In this document: piece by piece, positions 8,291-15,376 of the stretch | Position numbering within the stretch: the stretch's first letter is position 1 | How the letters are laid out: each line of letters starts with the position of its first letter | NCBI GenBank assembly: GCA_029060025.1 | Contig: JAIDUV010000030.1 | Span: 1-32,251, forward strand | Reading direction: 5' to 3' | From: Clostridia bacterium | GTDB lineage: Bacteria > Bacillota > Clostridia > Christensenellales > UBA3700 | DNA: 32,251 bases | Made by a program: the position numbers and the translations under genes | Notes under the pieces: model-generated | Told to the model about the DNA's origin: nothing | Databases searched by the model: none | Seen by the model: only the letters and a program-made list of their open reading frames with translations

Positions 8291-9220
8291 TTATAACAAC
8301 TTCCCTAATTGGTTCATCATATCGCGTTTATGCTCGATAAGAGAGTGAGCATAACGGTTTAGAGTTATCGTCGGAGACTTGTGTCCTAGTATCTCTGATA
8401 ATGTTTTTACGTCCATACCACACTCCAATGCTCTTGTTGCAAAAGTATGTCTTAGCGCGTGAAAGCCTCGATGTGGAATATGTAATCTTTCCAACAGTGA
8501 TGTGAAGCAACGCTGATAAGTCCTTACAGATATTATTCCTTTTTTATTACATATAAAATAATCAAAATTACATTGCTTTTTATACGCTTTTAACAGCGGT
8601 ATCATCTGCTTTGGAAGCGGTATTTGCCTATTCGAAGATATTGTTTTCGGAACGTCAGTTAATCTACCGAATTCGCCGTTGCTCATTTTCCCATCAAAAC
8701 ACGTCTTAGTTACGGATATAATGCCACCAGTTAAATCCACATCACTCCACTCCAACGCTAACAATTCTCCTATTCTCAATCCGGTATACAAACAAACGAC
8801 TATTCCTATCATACTTCTTTTTTTACTTTCAAAGACCGCTCTTTCTATTTTCTTTTGTTCATTTGCAGTAAAACATTCTATTTGTTTTTCATTGCTTTTA
8901 GGACGTTGGATTTTATCCACAACATTTATTTTTAATAATCCTATATTGTACGCTGTCCGTAGTGAAACCTTAATTACTGTTATAATAGAATTTACGGAAT
9001 TAGATGACAATCCCCTGCCTGTTCTCTTGTTCCCACTATGTAACATTTCCGTTACAAACTTTTGCAAAGTGATTGAATCCAATTCTGATATTTCTATATT
9101 CCCTAACTTAGGAATAATATGTTGATTAATAATTTCAGTATACCGCCTTATTGTTCTTTCCTTTGCTGTAAATTTAACGTAATTTTCAAGCCACTCGCGT
9201 AGCCATACTTCATAATTCAT
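8291..9220 (-). CDS. tyrosine recombinase / integrase (309 aa)
   Basis: A site-specific recombinase of the phage/ICE integrase class, complete at 309 residues. The N-terminal SAM-like core-binding domain is at about 1-105. The catalytic domain carries R149 (TGLRIGE), the likely hairpin lysine K192 (PKTISSNRQIPL), H254-x-x-R257 (HALRHTFA), H280 (LGHKS) and the nucleophile Y290 (NRYAHS). All catalytic residues are present, so it should be active. It lacks the extra N-terminal arm-binding domain of some larger integrases. The ATG at 9220 has AGGAG 8 nt upstream. It is more AT-rich than its neighbours and stands alone, between the TIR cassette and tRNA-Glu, with no excisionase visible. It probably moved an island that reaches leftwards; this is inference. 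Confidence 0.93.
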   Translation of the reverse strand: MNYEVWLREWLENYVKFTAKERTIRRYTEIINQHIIPKLGNIEISELDSITLQKFVTEMLHSGNKRTGRGLSSNSVNSIITVIKVSLRTAYNIGLLKINVVDKIQRPKSNEKQIECFTANEQKKIERAVFESKKRSMIGIVVCLYTGLRIGELLALEWSDVDLTGGIISVTKTCFDGKMSNGEFGRLTDVPKTISSNRQIPLPKQMIPLLKAYKKQCNFDYFICNKKGIISVRTYQRCFTSLLERLHIPHRGFHALRHTFATRALECGMDVKTLSEILGHKSPTITLNRYAHSLIEHKRDMMNQLGKLL

Positions 9221-9596
9221 TTATGTTCTCCTTTTAATTTTGTTTTTAATTCTATAATAATCGCTAAAATGCCTTACGTTTTAACTTTTCGGTTATTCTA
9301 TAATTAACTAAATATTAAATAGAAAAATCAATAAAAGCATATTACGAGAATAAAACAATGTGTATTTGCACAATCCACAAAAGACCAATAAAATGCTTAA
9401 AAAATCATATAGTTAAAATCAATCACCATTTATTCGGTGAAATTTAAAAAATATTATTTATTAAATACAATATAAATCGGGAATACTCGCCTCGTTCGTG
9501 GCGTTCGCAATCAAAGATTGCTCGGCTAAGCGAACTCGCGCCGATGATAACATAAAATATCTCTCTCTTTTCTTTACGCAGTACAATTTCTAAAAA
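9221..9596. other. AT-rich intergenic region between the integrase and tRNA-Glu
   Basis: No gene is seen. The part from 9241 to 9475 is very AT-rich and must contain the integrase promoter, though no consensus pair is clear. A GC-richer patch at 9479-9550 stands out and contains the small hairpin GCAATC-AAA-GATTGC (9507-9521) with GTTCGC and GCGAAC nearby. It may be a remnant of a short dispersed repeat. ATCGGGAAT (9476-9484) also occurs in the tRNA gene (9648-9656), which could be chance. Confidence 0.5.
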
Positions 9597-9642
9597 TCAC
9601 CATAAAAATAGGCGGTTACTAAACCGCCTATTTTTATGGTGA
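9597..9642 (-). terminator. tRNA-Glu terminator: perfect 21-bp inverted repeat
   Basis: Arms 9597-9617 and 9622-9642 are exact reverse complements with a 4-nt loop. The stem core is GGCGGTT/AACCGCC within A/T runs, giving a U-run on either strand. The right arm includes the CCA end and the last base pairs of tRNA-Glu, so the tRNA 3' end is part of the palindrome. Confidence 0.8.
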
Positions 9643-9711
9643 CTCCATCGGGAATCGAACCCGAGTTACCGCCGTGAAAGGGCGATGTCTTAGCCGCTTG
9701 ACCATGGAGCC
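9637..9711 (-). tRNA. tRNA-Glu (UUC)
   Basis: On the minus strand the cloverleaf is complete. The acceptor stem is GGCTCCA/TGGAGTC, the D-loop is in GGTCAAGCGGCTAAGAC, and the anticodon stem TCGCC/GGCGG holds the loop CTTTCAC with anticodon TTC. The T-arm is TCGGG-TTCGAAT-CCCGA, followed by discriminator A and an encoded CCA. Length is 75 nt with CCA. It has its own strong terminator. Its 3' end faces the integrase, as expected of a tRNA used as an attachment site. Confidence 0.96.
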
Positions 9712-9821
9712 ATATTTAATTTACGCTAATACAATATAATATAAATCAAAAATATTGTCAACTGATTTTTTTACAATTCTCAAAAATTATTGATAATTTG
9801 TATTATAATAATTTAAATTAC

Positions 9822-9857
9822 CAAACGGCTGTCTTCAAATTAGAAAACAGCCGTTTG
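9822..9857 (-). terminator. probable terminator of the GH16 gene
   Basis: CAAACGGCTGT (9822-9832) pairs with ACAGCCGTTTG (9847-9857) across a 14-nt loop, 9 nt after the GH16 stop. The downstream tract on the minus strand is AT-rich but lacks a long U-run, so the terminator may be of moderate strength. Confidence 0.6.
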
Positions 9858-9866
9858 AAAATCAAA

Positions 9867-11060
9867 TCAATTTGCCGTATCGAAAGGACTGTCGTATGCG
9901 CTCTCAAAGTTGTTGGCTTGCGAATAAGGCTTGCCGTCTATACTGGGCGCAATATGTTTTTCATAATTTATATTTTGATATACGCGCACGTAATCTATAT
10001 CGAAAGAAGCGCTTTTGTCGTGAGGGAACTGCCCTATCTTCTGACCGTGTGGTCCGTATCCGTCACCTGCGTCGATCTCGTTGGTGAATCTCAAAAATTC
10101 CGGTACTCTACAAACTCCGCCTGCGTTGGTTGCCCACGTTGCATATCCATCTATAAAGAATACGTAACACTCCGGCGTCCACAATAGAGAAAAAGTATGG
10201 AAGTTGCCGTCATAAAGATTTTGCTCAAGTTTGACGATTTGATCGTCGACTTTACCGCTTTTGCCGTAACCGTTCCAAAGCAACGCGTGACCCATTCTCG
10301 AAATCTTGTCGTTGTTATATCTGAAAGCCGACTCGTATATATCAATTTCCGTGCCGTCAAGACCGTCGTTGCCGATTTCTCTCATTTCGTTGCCTTGCAA
10401 CCAAAATGCCGACCACATTCCGTCGACGTCGGGAAATCTTACGCTTGCTTCGTAATAGCCGAATGCTTGCGCCCATATTATATTGCTGTCGTACGCTCTA
10501 CCGCCATTGCCGTCTGACTTTACAACTTCGGCTCTCGTCTCAAACCCGCCTGTAAAACGTCCGTTGGTATGTCCATAACTTTTGCATACTTCACATTTAT
10601 GATTAGAATCGTATTCCGCATTGACTTTGACTACGCCGTCAACGACCGATACCATTTCGCTGCACCAATAGTTGGCGTATTCGGGGTGATTTTTCTTTTG
10701 ACTAGCCCAACGAATATCGTGCCGTGAAGTTGTCCAAATTTGAGGATTAAGTCCGCGGTTTTCATTGTAAACCACGTCAAAATTATCTATAAGAGTTGCA
10801 TACCACCCTTCTGAGTTACTCTTCTTTTCTCCGTCTGCGTAAAGATAAGTATCAGTAGTCAAACTGCTCAAATCTATAAAGTCTTCTACCTTGAGTTTTG
10901 TCAAATCGACTTCTTCGGGCAATTTACCCATTCTGTACAGCGCGATCTTTTCCCATCCGTTAAGCGTAAATTTGTCGTATCCGCTACAGCCCGAGAATAA
11001 TATAGCAACCGTAACTGTAATAACAGTTATGAGTACCAAAGCCGCGTATTTCTTTTTCAT
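9867..11060 (-). CDS. glycoside hydrolase family 16 lipoprotein (397 aa)
   Basis: A secreted, lipid-anchored endo-glycosidase of the GH16 (laminarinase/lichenase-like) fold. The start is ATG 11060, with GGGGGA 5 nt upstream; a GTG four codons earlier lies within that site. The signal peptide (MKKKYAALVLITVITV) ends in the lipobox LFSGC with Cys25. The GH16 active site is TEIDIYESAF: nucleophile Glu238, Asp240 and acid/base Glu243 in E-x-D-x-x-E. FWLQG and FDIDYVRVYQ are further typical GH16 strands. An N-terminal region of about 80 residues before the catalytic domain is unassigned. CEVCKSYGHTNG (C157, C160) is an odd insertion that might bind metal or form a disulphide. The substrate cannot be told from the sequence; beta-1,3- or mixed-linkage glucan is typical. 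It has its own promoter. Confidence 0.9.
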   Translation of the reverse strand: MKKKYAALVLITVITVTVAILFSGCSGYDKFTLNGWEKIALYRMGKLPEEVDLTKLKVEDFIDLSSLTTDTYLYADGEKKSNSEGWYATLIDNFDVVYNENRGLNPQIWTTSRHDIRWASQKKNHPEYANYWCSEMVSVVDGVVKVNAEYDSNHKCEVCKSYGHTNGRFTGGFETRAEVVKSDGNGGRAYDSNIIWAQAFGYYEASVRFPDVDGMWSAFWLQGNEMREIGNDGLDGTEIDIYESAFRYNNDKISRMGHALLWNGYGKSGKVDDQIVKLEQNLYDGNFHTFSLLWTPECYVFFIDGYATWATNAGGVCRVPEFLRFTNEIDAGDGYGPHGQKIGQFPHDKSASFDIDYVRVYQNINYEKHIAPSIDGKPYSQANNFESAYDSPFDTAN

Positions 11061-11092
11061 ATAATCCCCCACTGAAAAATAATATCAAAAAT

Positions 11093-11121
11093 ATTATAGC
11101 AGATAAAAAGATCTATTTCAA
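11093..11121 (-). promoter_or_regulatory. sigma-A promoter of the GH16 gene
   Basis: On the minus strand, TTGAAA (11121-11116), a 17-nt spacer ending in TGC, and TATAAT (11098-11093). This is near consensus with an extended -10. Transcription would start near 11086, about 26 nt before ATG 11060. Confidence 0.8.
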
Positions 11122-11124
11122 TAC

Positions 11125-11577
11125 CTACTGACAAAGAAATTTATAAAGCGCTTCGCAGCCGCTCTTTATATCCTCATACGTTTTGTCAAAATCGCCTGTA
11201 TACCAAGGGTCCGCGACGTCTCTGTCGGATCCTACGTACTCAAGCATAGAATGTATCTTACCATTGGGATCCGCGCCGAAAATTTTGAGCATATTGACAA
11301 GATTATAACTATCCATACCTATGAATATATCGTAATTGTCATAATCTTCTCTCGTCAATCTCACTGCGCGCTTTCCCGCGCAACTTATGCCGTATTGCGA
11401 CAACTTGCGTATTGTGCCATAATGCACAGGGTTGCCGATTTCCTCGTTGCTCGTAGCGCAAGACTTGATTAAAAAATCTTGTTCGCGCCCATTACTTTTG
11501 ACAATATCTTTGAAGACAAATTCCGCCATAGGCGAACGGCATATATTGCCGTGACATACAAACATTATTTTATACAT
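11125..11577 (-). CDS. low-molecular-weight protein-tyrosine phosphatase (150 aa)
   Basis: Cytoplasmic LMW-PTP/arsenate reductase-fold phosphatase. The P-loop is CHGNICRSP with nucleophile Cys8 and Arg14 (C-x5-R). The general-acid Asp123 is in VADPWYTGD, and the Tyr after DPW fits the LMW-PTP rather than the ArsC branch. Its length is standard. Family knowledge: these enzymes dephosphorylate phosphotyrosine, or in some bacteria phosphoarginine, on proteins. The ATG at 11577 has AAGG upstream and lies 12 nt after the truA stop, so it is probably the last gene of the ecfA1-ecfA2-ecfT-truA unit. No partner tyrosine kinase or McsB is seen in the window. Confidence 0.93.
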   Translation of the reverse strand: MYKIMFVCHGNICRSPMAEFVFKDIVKSNGREQDFLIKSCATSNEEIGNPVHYGTIRKLSQYGISCAGKRAVRLTREDYDNYDIFIGMDSYNLVNMLKIFGADPNGKIHSMLEYVGSDRDVADPWYTGDFDKTYEDIKSGCEALYKFLCQ

Positions 11578-11589
11578 ATATCTACCTTT

Positions 11590-12327
11590 TTAAATATATT
11601 CGACGCTTTCAAGATACAGACCTTGCGGGTCAAGCGTCTTCCCTGTTCCCACGTGTCTTTTTGACTCGATGATTTTGGATATTTCCTCAGGCGCAATTCT
11701 ACCTCTACCCACGTCGACAAGCGTACCTGCAATAATACGAACCATATTATGCAAAAATCCATTGCCGGTCACTCTTATATAAATCTCGTCGCCCAATTGC
11801 TCTACTGTCAAAGCATAGATAGTGCGCACAGTATTTTCCTTTTCGTCATTGGCAAGCATAAAGGCTCTAAAATCGTGCTCGCCCACAAAAAACTTGCAAG
11901 CCTCCTGCATTCTGGAAATATCCAAGTCGTAAAAGCATATATGAAAATACTTACGCTTAAGCGGACTATGAATTTTGCATAGACATATTTTATAAAGATA
12001 AGTCTTGCGTTTAGCGCCAAATTGAGCGTGAAATTCATCACTTACCTTCTCGCAGGAAGTGACGGCTATATCCTTGGGTAAAAGCGTATTGATACTGTAT
12101 CCAAAACTCGACGTCTTGATCTCGCTATCTACGTCAAAGTGCGCGACTTGGGCTATTGCGTGCACTCCCGCGTCAGTACGTCCGCTGGGGTGCACCGTGA
12201 CTTTCTGTTGAAAACGAGTGGAAAGCGCTTCTTCAAGTTTTTGCTGAACTGTAGGCAAGTTATTTTGTCTTTGAAAGCCGTAATAATCGCTGCCGTCGTA
12301 GCACACCGTCAATTTATATCTTGCCAT
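11590..12327 (-). CDS. truA: tRNA pseudouridine(38-40) synthase TruA
   Basis: Converts uridines 38-40 of the tRNA anticodon arm to pseudouridine. The protein has the usual length (245 aa) and N-terminal motif (YDGSDYYGFQRQ). The catalytic motif is GRTDAGVHA with Asp52 (numbering from ATG 12327), and the C-terminal GNGFLHNMVRIIAGTLVDVG strand is a TruA signature. I chose ATG 12327; an in-frame TTG two codons earlier lies in the stop region of ecfT. The stop of ecfT is 2 nt before this ATG, so translation is coupled. The position after the ECF transporter genes is the conserved Bacillota arrangement. Confidence 0.96.
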   Translation of the reverse strand: MARYKLTVCYDGSDYYGFQRQNNLPTVQQKLEEALSTRFQQKVTVHPSGRTDAGVHAIAQVAHFDVDSEIKTSSFGYSINTLLPKDIAVTSCEKVSDEFHAQFGAKRKTYLYKICLCKIHSPLKRKYFHICFYDLDISRMQEACKFFVGEHDFRAFMLANDEKENTVRTIYALTVEQLGDEIYIRVTGNGFLHNMVRIIAGTLVDVGRGRIAPEEISKIIESKRHVGTGKTLDPQGLYLESVEYI

Positions 12328-12329
12328 AC

Positions 12330-13232
12330 TCAACCTGATATACTAGTGATAAGATTATATACGAAAATATCCAGTCCCTGTACTTCAAACCCGCCGAGGT
12401 CTGGAGATGGAACCATTGCGCCAATGTAATACTTGTCAAGGAAAATCAATACGATAAGCGCCACAAATACAAAAAACGATATCAAGTCGGTTGCCTTCAA
12501 CTTAAAGACTTTCATTTTGGTACGCTTGTTGGAAGCGTTGTAACATCTTGCGTCCAACGCGTCGGCAAGTTCGTCGGCGCGCCTAAATGCGCTGACAAAT
12601 AGCGGTATTAGCACAGGCAACATAGCCTTGATTTTTTTAAAGAAATTGCCGCTGTCGAGATTTGCTCCTCTAGCCTTTTGCGCCATCATAATCTTGTCAG
12701 TCTCTTCCATAAGTCCCGGGATAAAACGAAGCGCTATTGACATAATGATAGCCAAATCGTGCACGGGAATTTTGATATACGTCAAAGGTTTTAAAAGCAC
12801 TTCCAAAGCGTCGGTGAGTTCTGTCGGCGTGGTAGTAAAAGTCAATATAGAAGATCCCAATACAAGCAAAGAAAATCTTAACGCCATCTTGATTGCAAAA
12901 TTGATGCCTTGGTCTGTAATGCAGATGACTAATTTGCCGATTTTAAAAGACAAAAGCGCATTGCCCGACGAAGTGAAAAACACGTTGATTATTGCCGTAA
13001 AAATCAACAGGAAGAGCAAGCCTTTGATACTCCTCAATACTATTCTATACGGCACGTGAGAGATTGCGATTATTACTGTCAAAAGAGTAAACATACAGAA
13101 AAACGCCGTATACGATACGATAAAGAATACCGATACCATATATAACAACGTCACCAATATCTTAATTCTTGCGTCGATACTGTGAATGAAAGATTTGATG
13201 GGATAATACTGTCCAAAAGAGATATCTCTCAC
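12330..13232 (-). CDS. ecfT: ECF transporter transmembrane subunit EcfT
   Basis: Transmembrane T-subunit of a group II energy-coupling factor vitamin/metal importer. It is 300 residues with several hydrophobic helices (LVTLLYMVSVFFIVSYTAFF, GLLFLLIFTAIINVFF and others). The two coupling motifs that contact the ATPases are AQKARGA and ALDARCY, as expected (Ala-Arg-Gly and an ARC variant). The start is GTG 13232, overlapping the ecfA2 stop by 4 nt (GTGA), with a perfect AAGGAGG site. No S-component is encoded in the window, so it probably serves several S-proteins encoded elsewhere, as group II modules do. Confidence 0.95.
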   Translation of the reverse strand: MRDISFGQYYPIKSFIHSIDARIKILVTLLYMVSVFFIVSYTAFFCMFTLLTVIIAISHVPYRIVLRSIKGLLFLLIFTAIINVFFTSSGNALLSFKIGKLVICITDQGINFAIKMALRFSLLVLGSSILTFTTTPTELTDALEVLLKPLTYIKIPVHDLAIIMSIALRFIPGLMEETDKIMMAQKARGANLDSGNFFKKIKAMLPVLIPLFVSAFRRADELADALDARCYNASNKRTKMKVFKLKATDLISFFVFVALIVLIFLDKYYIGAMVPSPDLGGFEVQGLDIFVYNLITSISG

Positions 13233-14329
13233 TCTTTATCCTCCTTGTCCTTACTCTTTGACATTGCGTCTTTTTTTGAAGACTTGTTCTTCTTATCGTT
13301 TTTTAATCCAAACTTTTTGTTTGACTTACGCGCCTTATTGCTGTCGTCCGTTTGACTTTGCGGTTTTGCGATAAGCCCCAGCGATTCTCTCTCTTCGGAC
13401 GTCAGCCACTTTTGAGAAAAATCATACATATCGAATACGCCCGCGTTCTCGTCAATATTAGTAGAATGAACTGCGTTGTATCTTGCTATTATTGCTTTAA
13501 GCAAATCTTCCGCGGTGACTATCTCGTCTCCTAGGTCAATTCCGCGTTCGCGCAAAGAATTGACTACCTTGACTGCTCTTGGAATATCCAGTCCCATTTC
13601 TTGCAAATGCTCCGAGTGCTTAAAAAGTTGTTGCATAGGCTCGTCATAGACTATATGCGAATCGTTGAAGACGACTATTCTGTTGGCAAAACGAGTGATC
13701 TCGTCAATATCGTGGGATATCACAACTATCGTAGGCGAACAGTGCGTCTTGAGATACTTTATAAGATTGAGAATTTGCTCCTTACCGAATGGGTCAAGAC
13801 CTGCCGTCGGCTCGTCGAGTATGAGCATCTTTGGTTGCATTGCAATAATTCCCGCAATGGCAACTCTGCGTTTTTGACCGCCTGAAAGTTCAAACGGCGC
13901 TCTGTCTTTTACAGCCTCGTAATCAAGTCCCACGATCTCTATTGCGTGTTTTACTCTCTTTGCGACCTCGTCGGCGCTGAGCCCTAAGTTCTTAGGTCCA
14001 AAAGCCACGTCCTTTTCTACCGTGTCGGCAAAAAGTTGATATTCCGGATATTGAAATACCATTCCCACGCCGCTTCTCAAAGCCCGCAAATCCACTTTGG
14101 GTCTTTTGGCAGGAGTGAGTTTTAAATCAAATATCTCAATCTCGCCCTCCTGCGGCTTGATTAGTCCGTTGATATGCTGAATGAAAGTTGATTTTCCGCT
14201 TCCGGTATGACCTATGATACCAAGAAAATCTCCTTCGTTGATCTGCAAATTTATATTGTCAAGCGCTTTTTTTTCGTAAGGCGTCTTGGCGCTGTAAGTA
14301 AACGTAAGATTCTTTATAATAACCGGCAT
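13229..14329 (-). CDS. ecfA2: ECF transporter ATP-binding subunit EcfA2, with Lys-rich tail
   Basis: One of the two ATPases of the ECF module. From ATG 14329 (GGAGAG upstream): Walker A GHTGSGKST (40-48), Q-loop VFQYPEYQLF (Gln93), signature LSGGQ (148-152), and Walker B LILDEPTAGLDP (169-180), the EcfA2 form. The H-loop is VVISHD. The 366-aa length exceeds the roughly 290 usual for the family because of a C-terminal extension. Its last 45 or so residues are mostly Lys, Ser, Asp and Asn, probably disordered. The start overlaps the end of ecfA1 by 16 nt. An earlier in-frame start at 14419 lies inside ecfA1 with no binding site and is rejected. Confidence 0.95.
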   Translation of the reverse strand: MPVIIKNLTFTYSAKTPYEKKALDNINLQINEGDFLGIIGHTGSGKSTFIQHINGLIKPQEGEIEIFDLKLTPAKRPKVDLRALRSGVGMVFQYPEYQLFADTVEKDVAFGPKNLGLSADEVAKRVKHAIEIVGLDYEAVKDRAPFELSGGQKRRVAIAGIIAMQPKMLILDEPTAGLDPFGKEQILNLIKYLKTHCSPTIVVISHDIDEITRFANRIVVFNDSHIVYDEPMQQLFKHSEHLQEMGLDIPRAVKVVNSLRERGIDLGDEIVTAEDLLKAIIARYNAVHSTNIDENAGVFDMYDFSQKWLTSEERESLGLIAKPQSQTDDSNKARKSNKKFGLKNDKKNKSSKKDAMSKSKDKEDKE

Positions 14330-15147
14330 AATCTCTCCACAAGTTCCTCTTGGTTTACTATTCCCTCGCCCACGTCTAAGCCTGCTTTTTGCAAAGATAT
14401 AGCCATTTGCGTCTCCCAAGGCACTGCAAGTTTGATTGCCTTGAGTTCTTCATAATTTTTGAATACTTCTCTGGGCGTTCCGTCAAAAGCAACTCGTCCT
14501 CCGTTCATTACGATAAGCCTGTCCGCTCCCAAAGCCTCTTCCATAAAATGCGTGATATGGATTACGGTGATGCCGTCTTGCTTATTGAGTTCGTGCGCGA
14601 CTTTGAGCACTTCGCTTCGCCCCTGCGGGTCGAGCATTGCCGTAGACTCGTCAAGCACCAAAATTTTTGGCTTTATGGCAAGCACGCCTGCGATAGCCAA
14701 GCGCTGTTTTTGTCCTCCGCTCATCTTGAAGGGAGTACGTTTGCGGTATTCTAACATTCCCACTTTTGACAGCGCCCATTCTACTCTGCGAATAATTTCC
14801 TCTCGCTCAACGCCGAGGTTTTCCGGACCGAACGCCACGTCGTCTTCTACAATGGACGCAATCATCTGATTGTCGGGATTTTGAAAGACCATACCGACGT
14901 TCTTTCTTATCTCGTAAATTTTGTTTGGGTCGAGAGTGGAGTTGCCAAAAATCTTGACTTCTCCGCTCGAAGGCAACAAAAGCCCATTGAGCAACTTGGC
15001 AAGCGTACTCTTTCCGCTGCCGTTGTGTCCGACAAGCGCGACGAAAGTGCCTTCTTCTATATGCAACGAAAGTCCTTTGACTGCGTCGATACGGTGAGTA
15101 TCGTTGATATTATAAGAATATGTAACGTTGTCTAATAAAACAGCCAT
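14314..15147 (-). CDS. ecfA1: ECF transporter ATP-binding subunit EcfA1
   Basis: ATPase partner of EcfA2 in the ECF importer. Walker A is GHNGSGKST (40-48), the Q-loop VFQNPDNQMIA, the signature MSGGQKQR, and Walker B ILVLDESTAMLDP. The DE-S/A-T-x-MLDP form is typical of EcfA1, as against DEPTAGLDP in EcfA2. The H-loop is VIHITHFMEEA. Its 277-aa length is normal. It is the first gene of the unit and has a good promoter about 30 nt upstream. The ribosome binding site is weak (GCGAGATGAAAG), unlike those of the following genes. Confidence 0.95.
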   Translation of the reverse strand: MAVLLDNVTYSYNINDTHRIDAVKGLSLHIEEGTFVALVGHNGSGKSTLAKLLNGLLLPSSGEVKIFGNSTLDPNKIYEIRKNVGMVFQNPDNQMIASIVEDDVAFGPENLGVEREEIIRRVEWALSKVGMLEYRKRTPFKMSGGQKQRLAIAGVLAIKPKILVLDESTAMLDPQGRSEVLKVAHELNKQDGITVIHITHFMEEALGADRLIVMNGGRVAFDGTPREVFKNYEELKAIKLAVPWETQMAISLQKAGLDVGEGIVNQEELVERLCRLL

Positions 15148-15179
15148 TTACTTTCATCTCGCCTTAAAATATTTTGTAT

Positions 15180-15208
15180 ATTATACCATAAAAAATAAGA
15201 GATTACAA
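15180..15208 (-). promoter_or_regulatory. sigma-A promoter of the ecfA1 unit
   Basis: On the minus strand, TTGTAA (15208-15203), a 17-nt spacer, and TATAAT (15185-15180), giving a start near 15173 and a leader of about 26 nt. It is divergent from the nifJ promoter. An 11-bp tandem repeat TATATGTCGGC (15210-15231) lies just upstream of the -35 box. Confidence 0.72.
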
Positions 15209-15297
15209 ATATATGTCGGCTATATGTCGGCATTTTTTTACAACGCTAAAGAATATGGCAAAAACCATTTTGTATAATGAAAATTTCGTAAAAACTA

Positions 15298-15326
15298 TTG
15301 ACTTGAATATATATAAGTATTATAAT
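15298..15326 (+). promoter_or_regulatory. sigma-A promoter of nifJ
   Basis: TTGACT (15298-15303), a 17-nt spacer, and TATAAT (15321-15326): near-perfect consensus, fitting a highly expressed metabolic gene. The GGAGG ribosome binding site (15362-15366) is 10 nt before ATG 15377. The leader is about 43 nt and I see no riboswitch fold in it. Confidence 0.85.
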
Positions 15327-15376
15327 TATTTAGGTTTAAATTAAACAATCATATTCCTAACGGAGGTAAAAATTTA

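Noticed and set aside
8328-8510. 60-aa minus-strand frame within the integrase
   Set aside because: Out-of-frame shadow of the catalytic domain, no evidence of a frameshift since the integrase is complete.
14330-14419. Upstream start giving a 396-aa EcfA2
   Set aside because: The extra 30 residues overlap ecfA1 out of frame and resemble nothing in the family; ATG 14329 has GGAGAG.
15327-15376. nifJ leader considered as a riboswitch
   Set aside because: The leader is only about 43 nt and AT-rich, too short for a known riboswitch fold.
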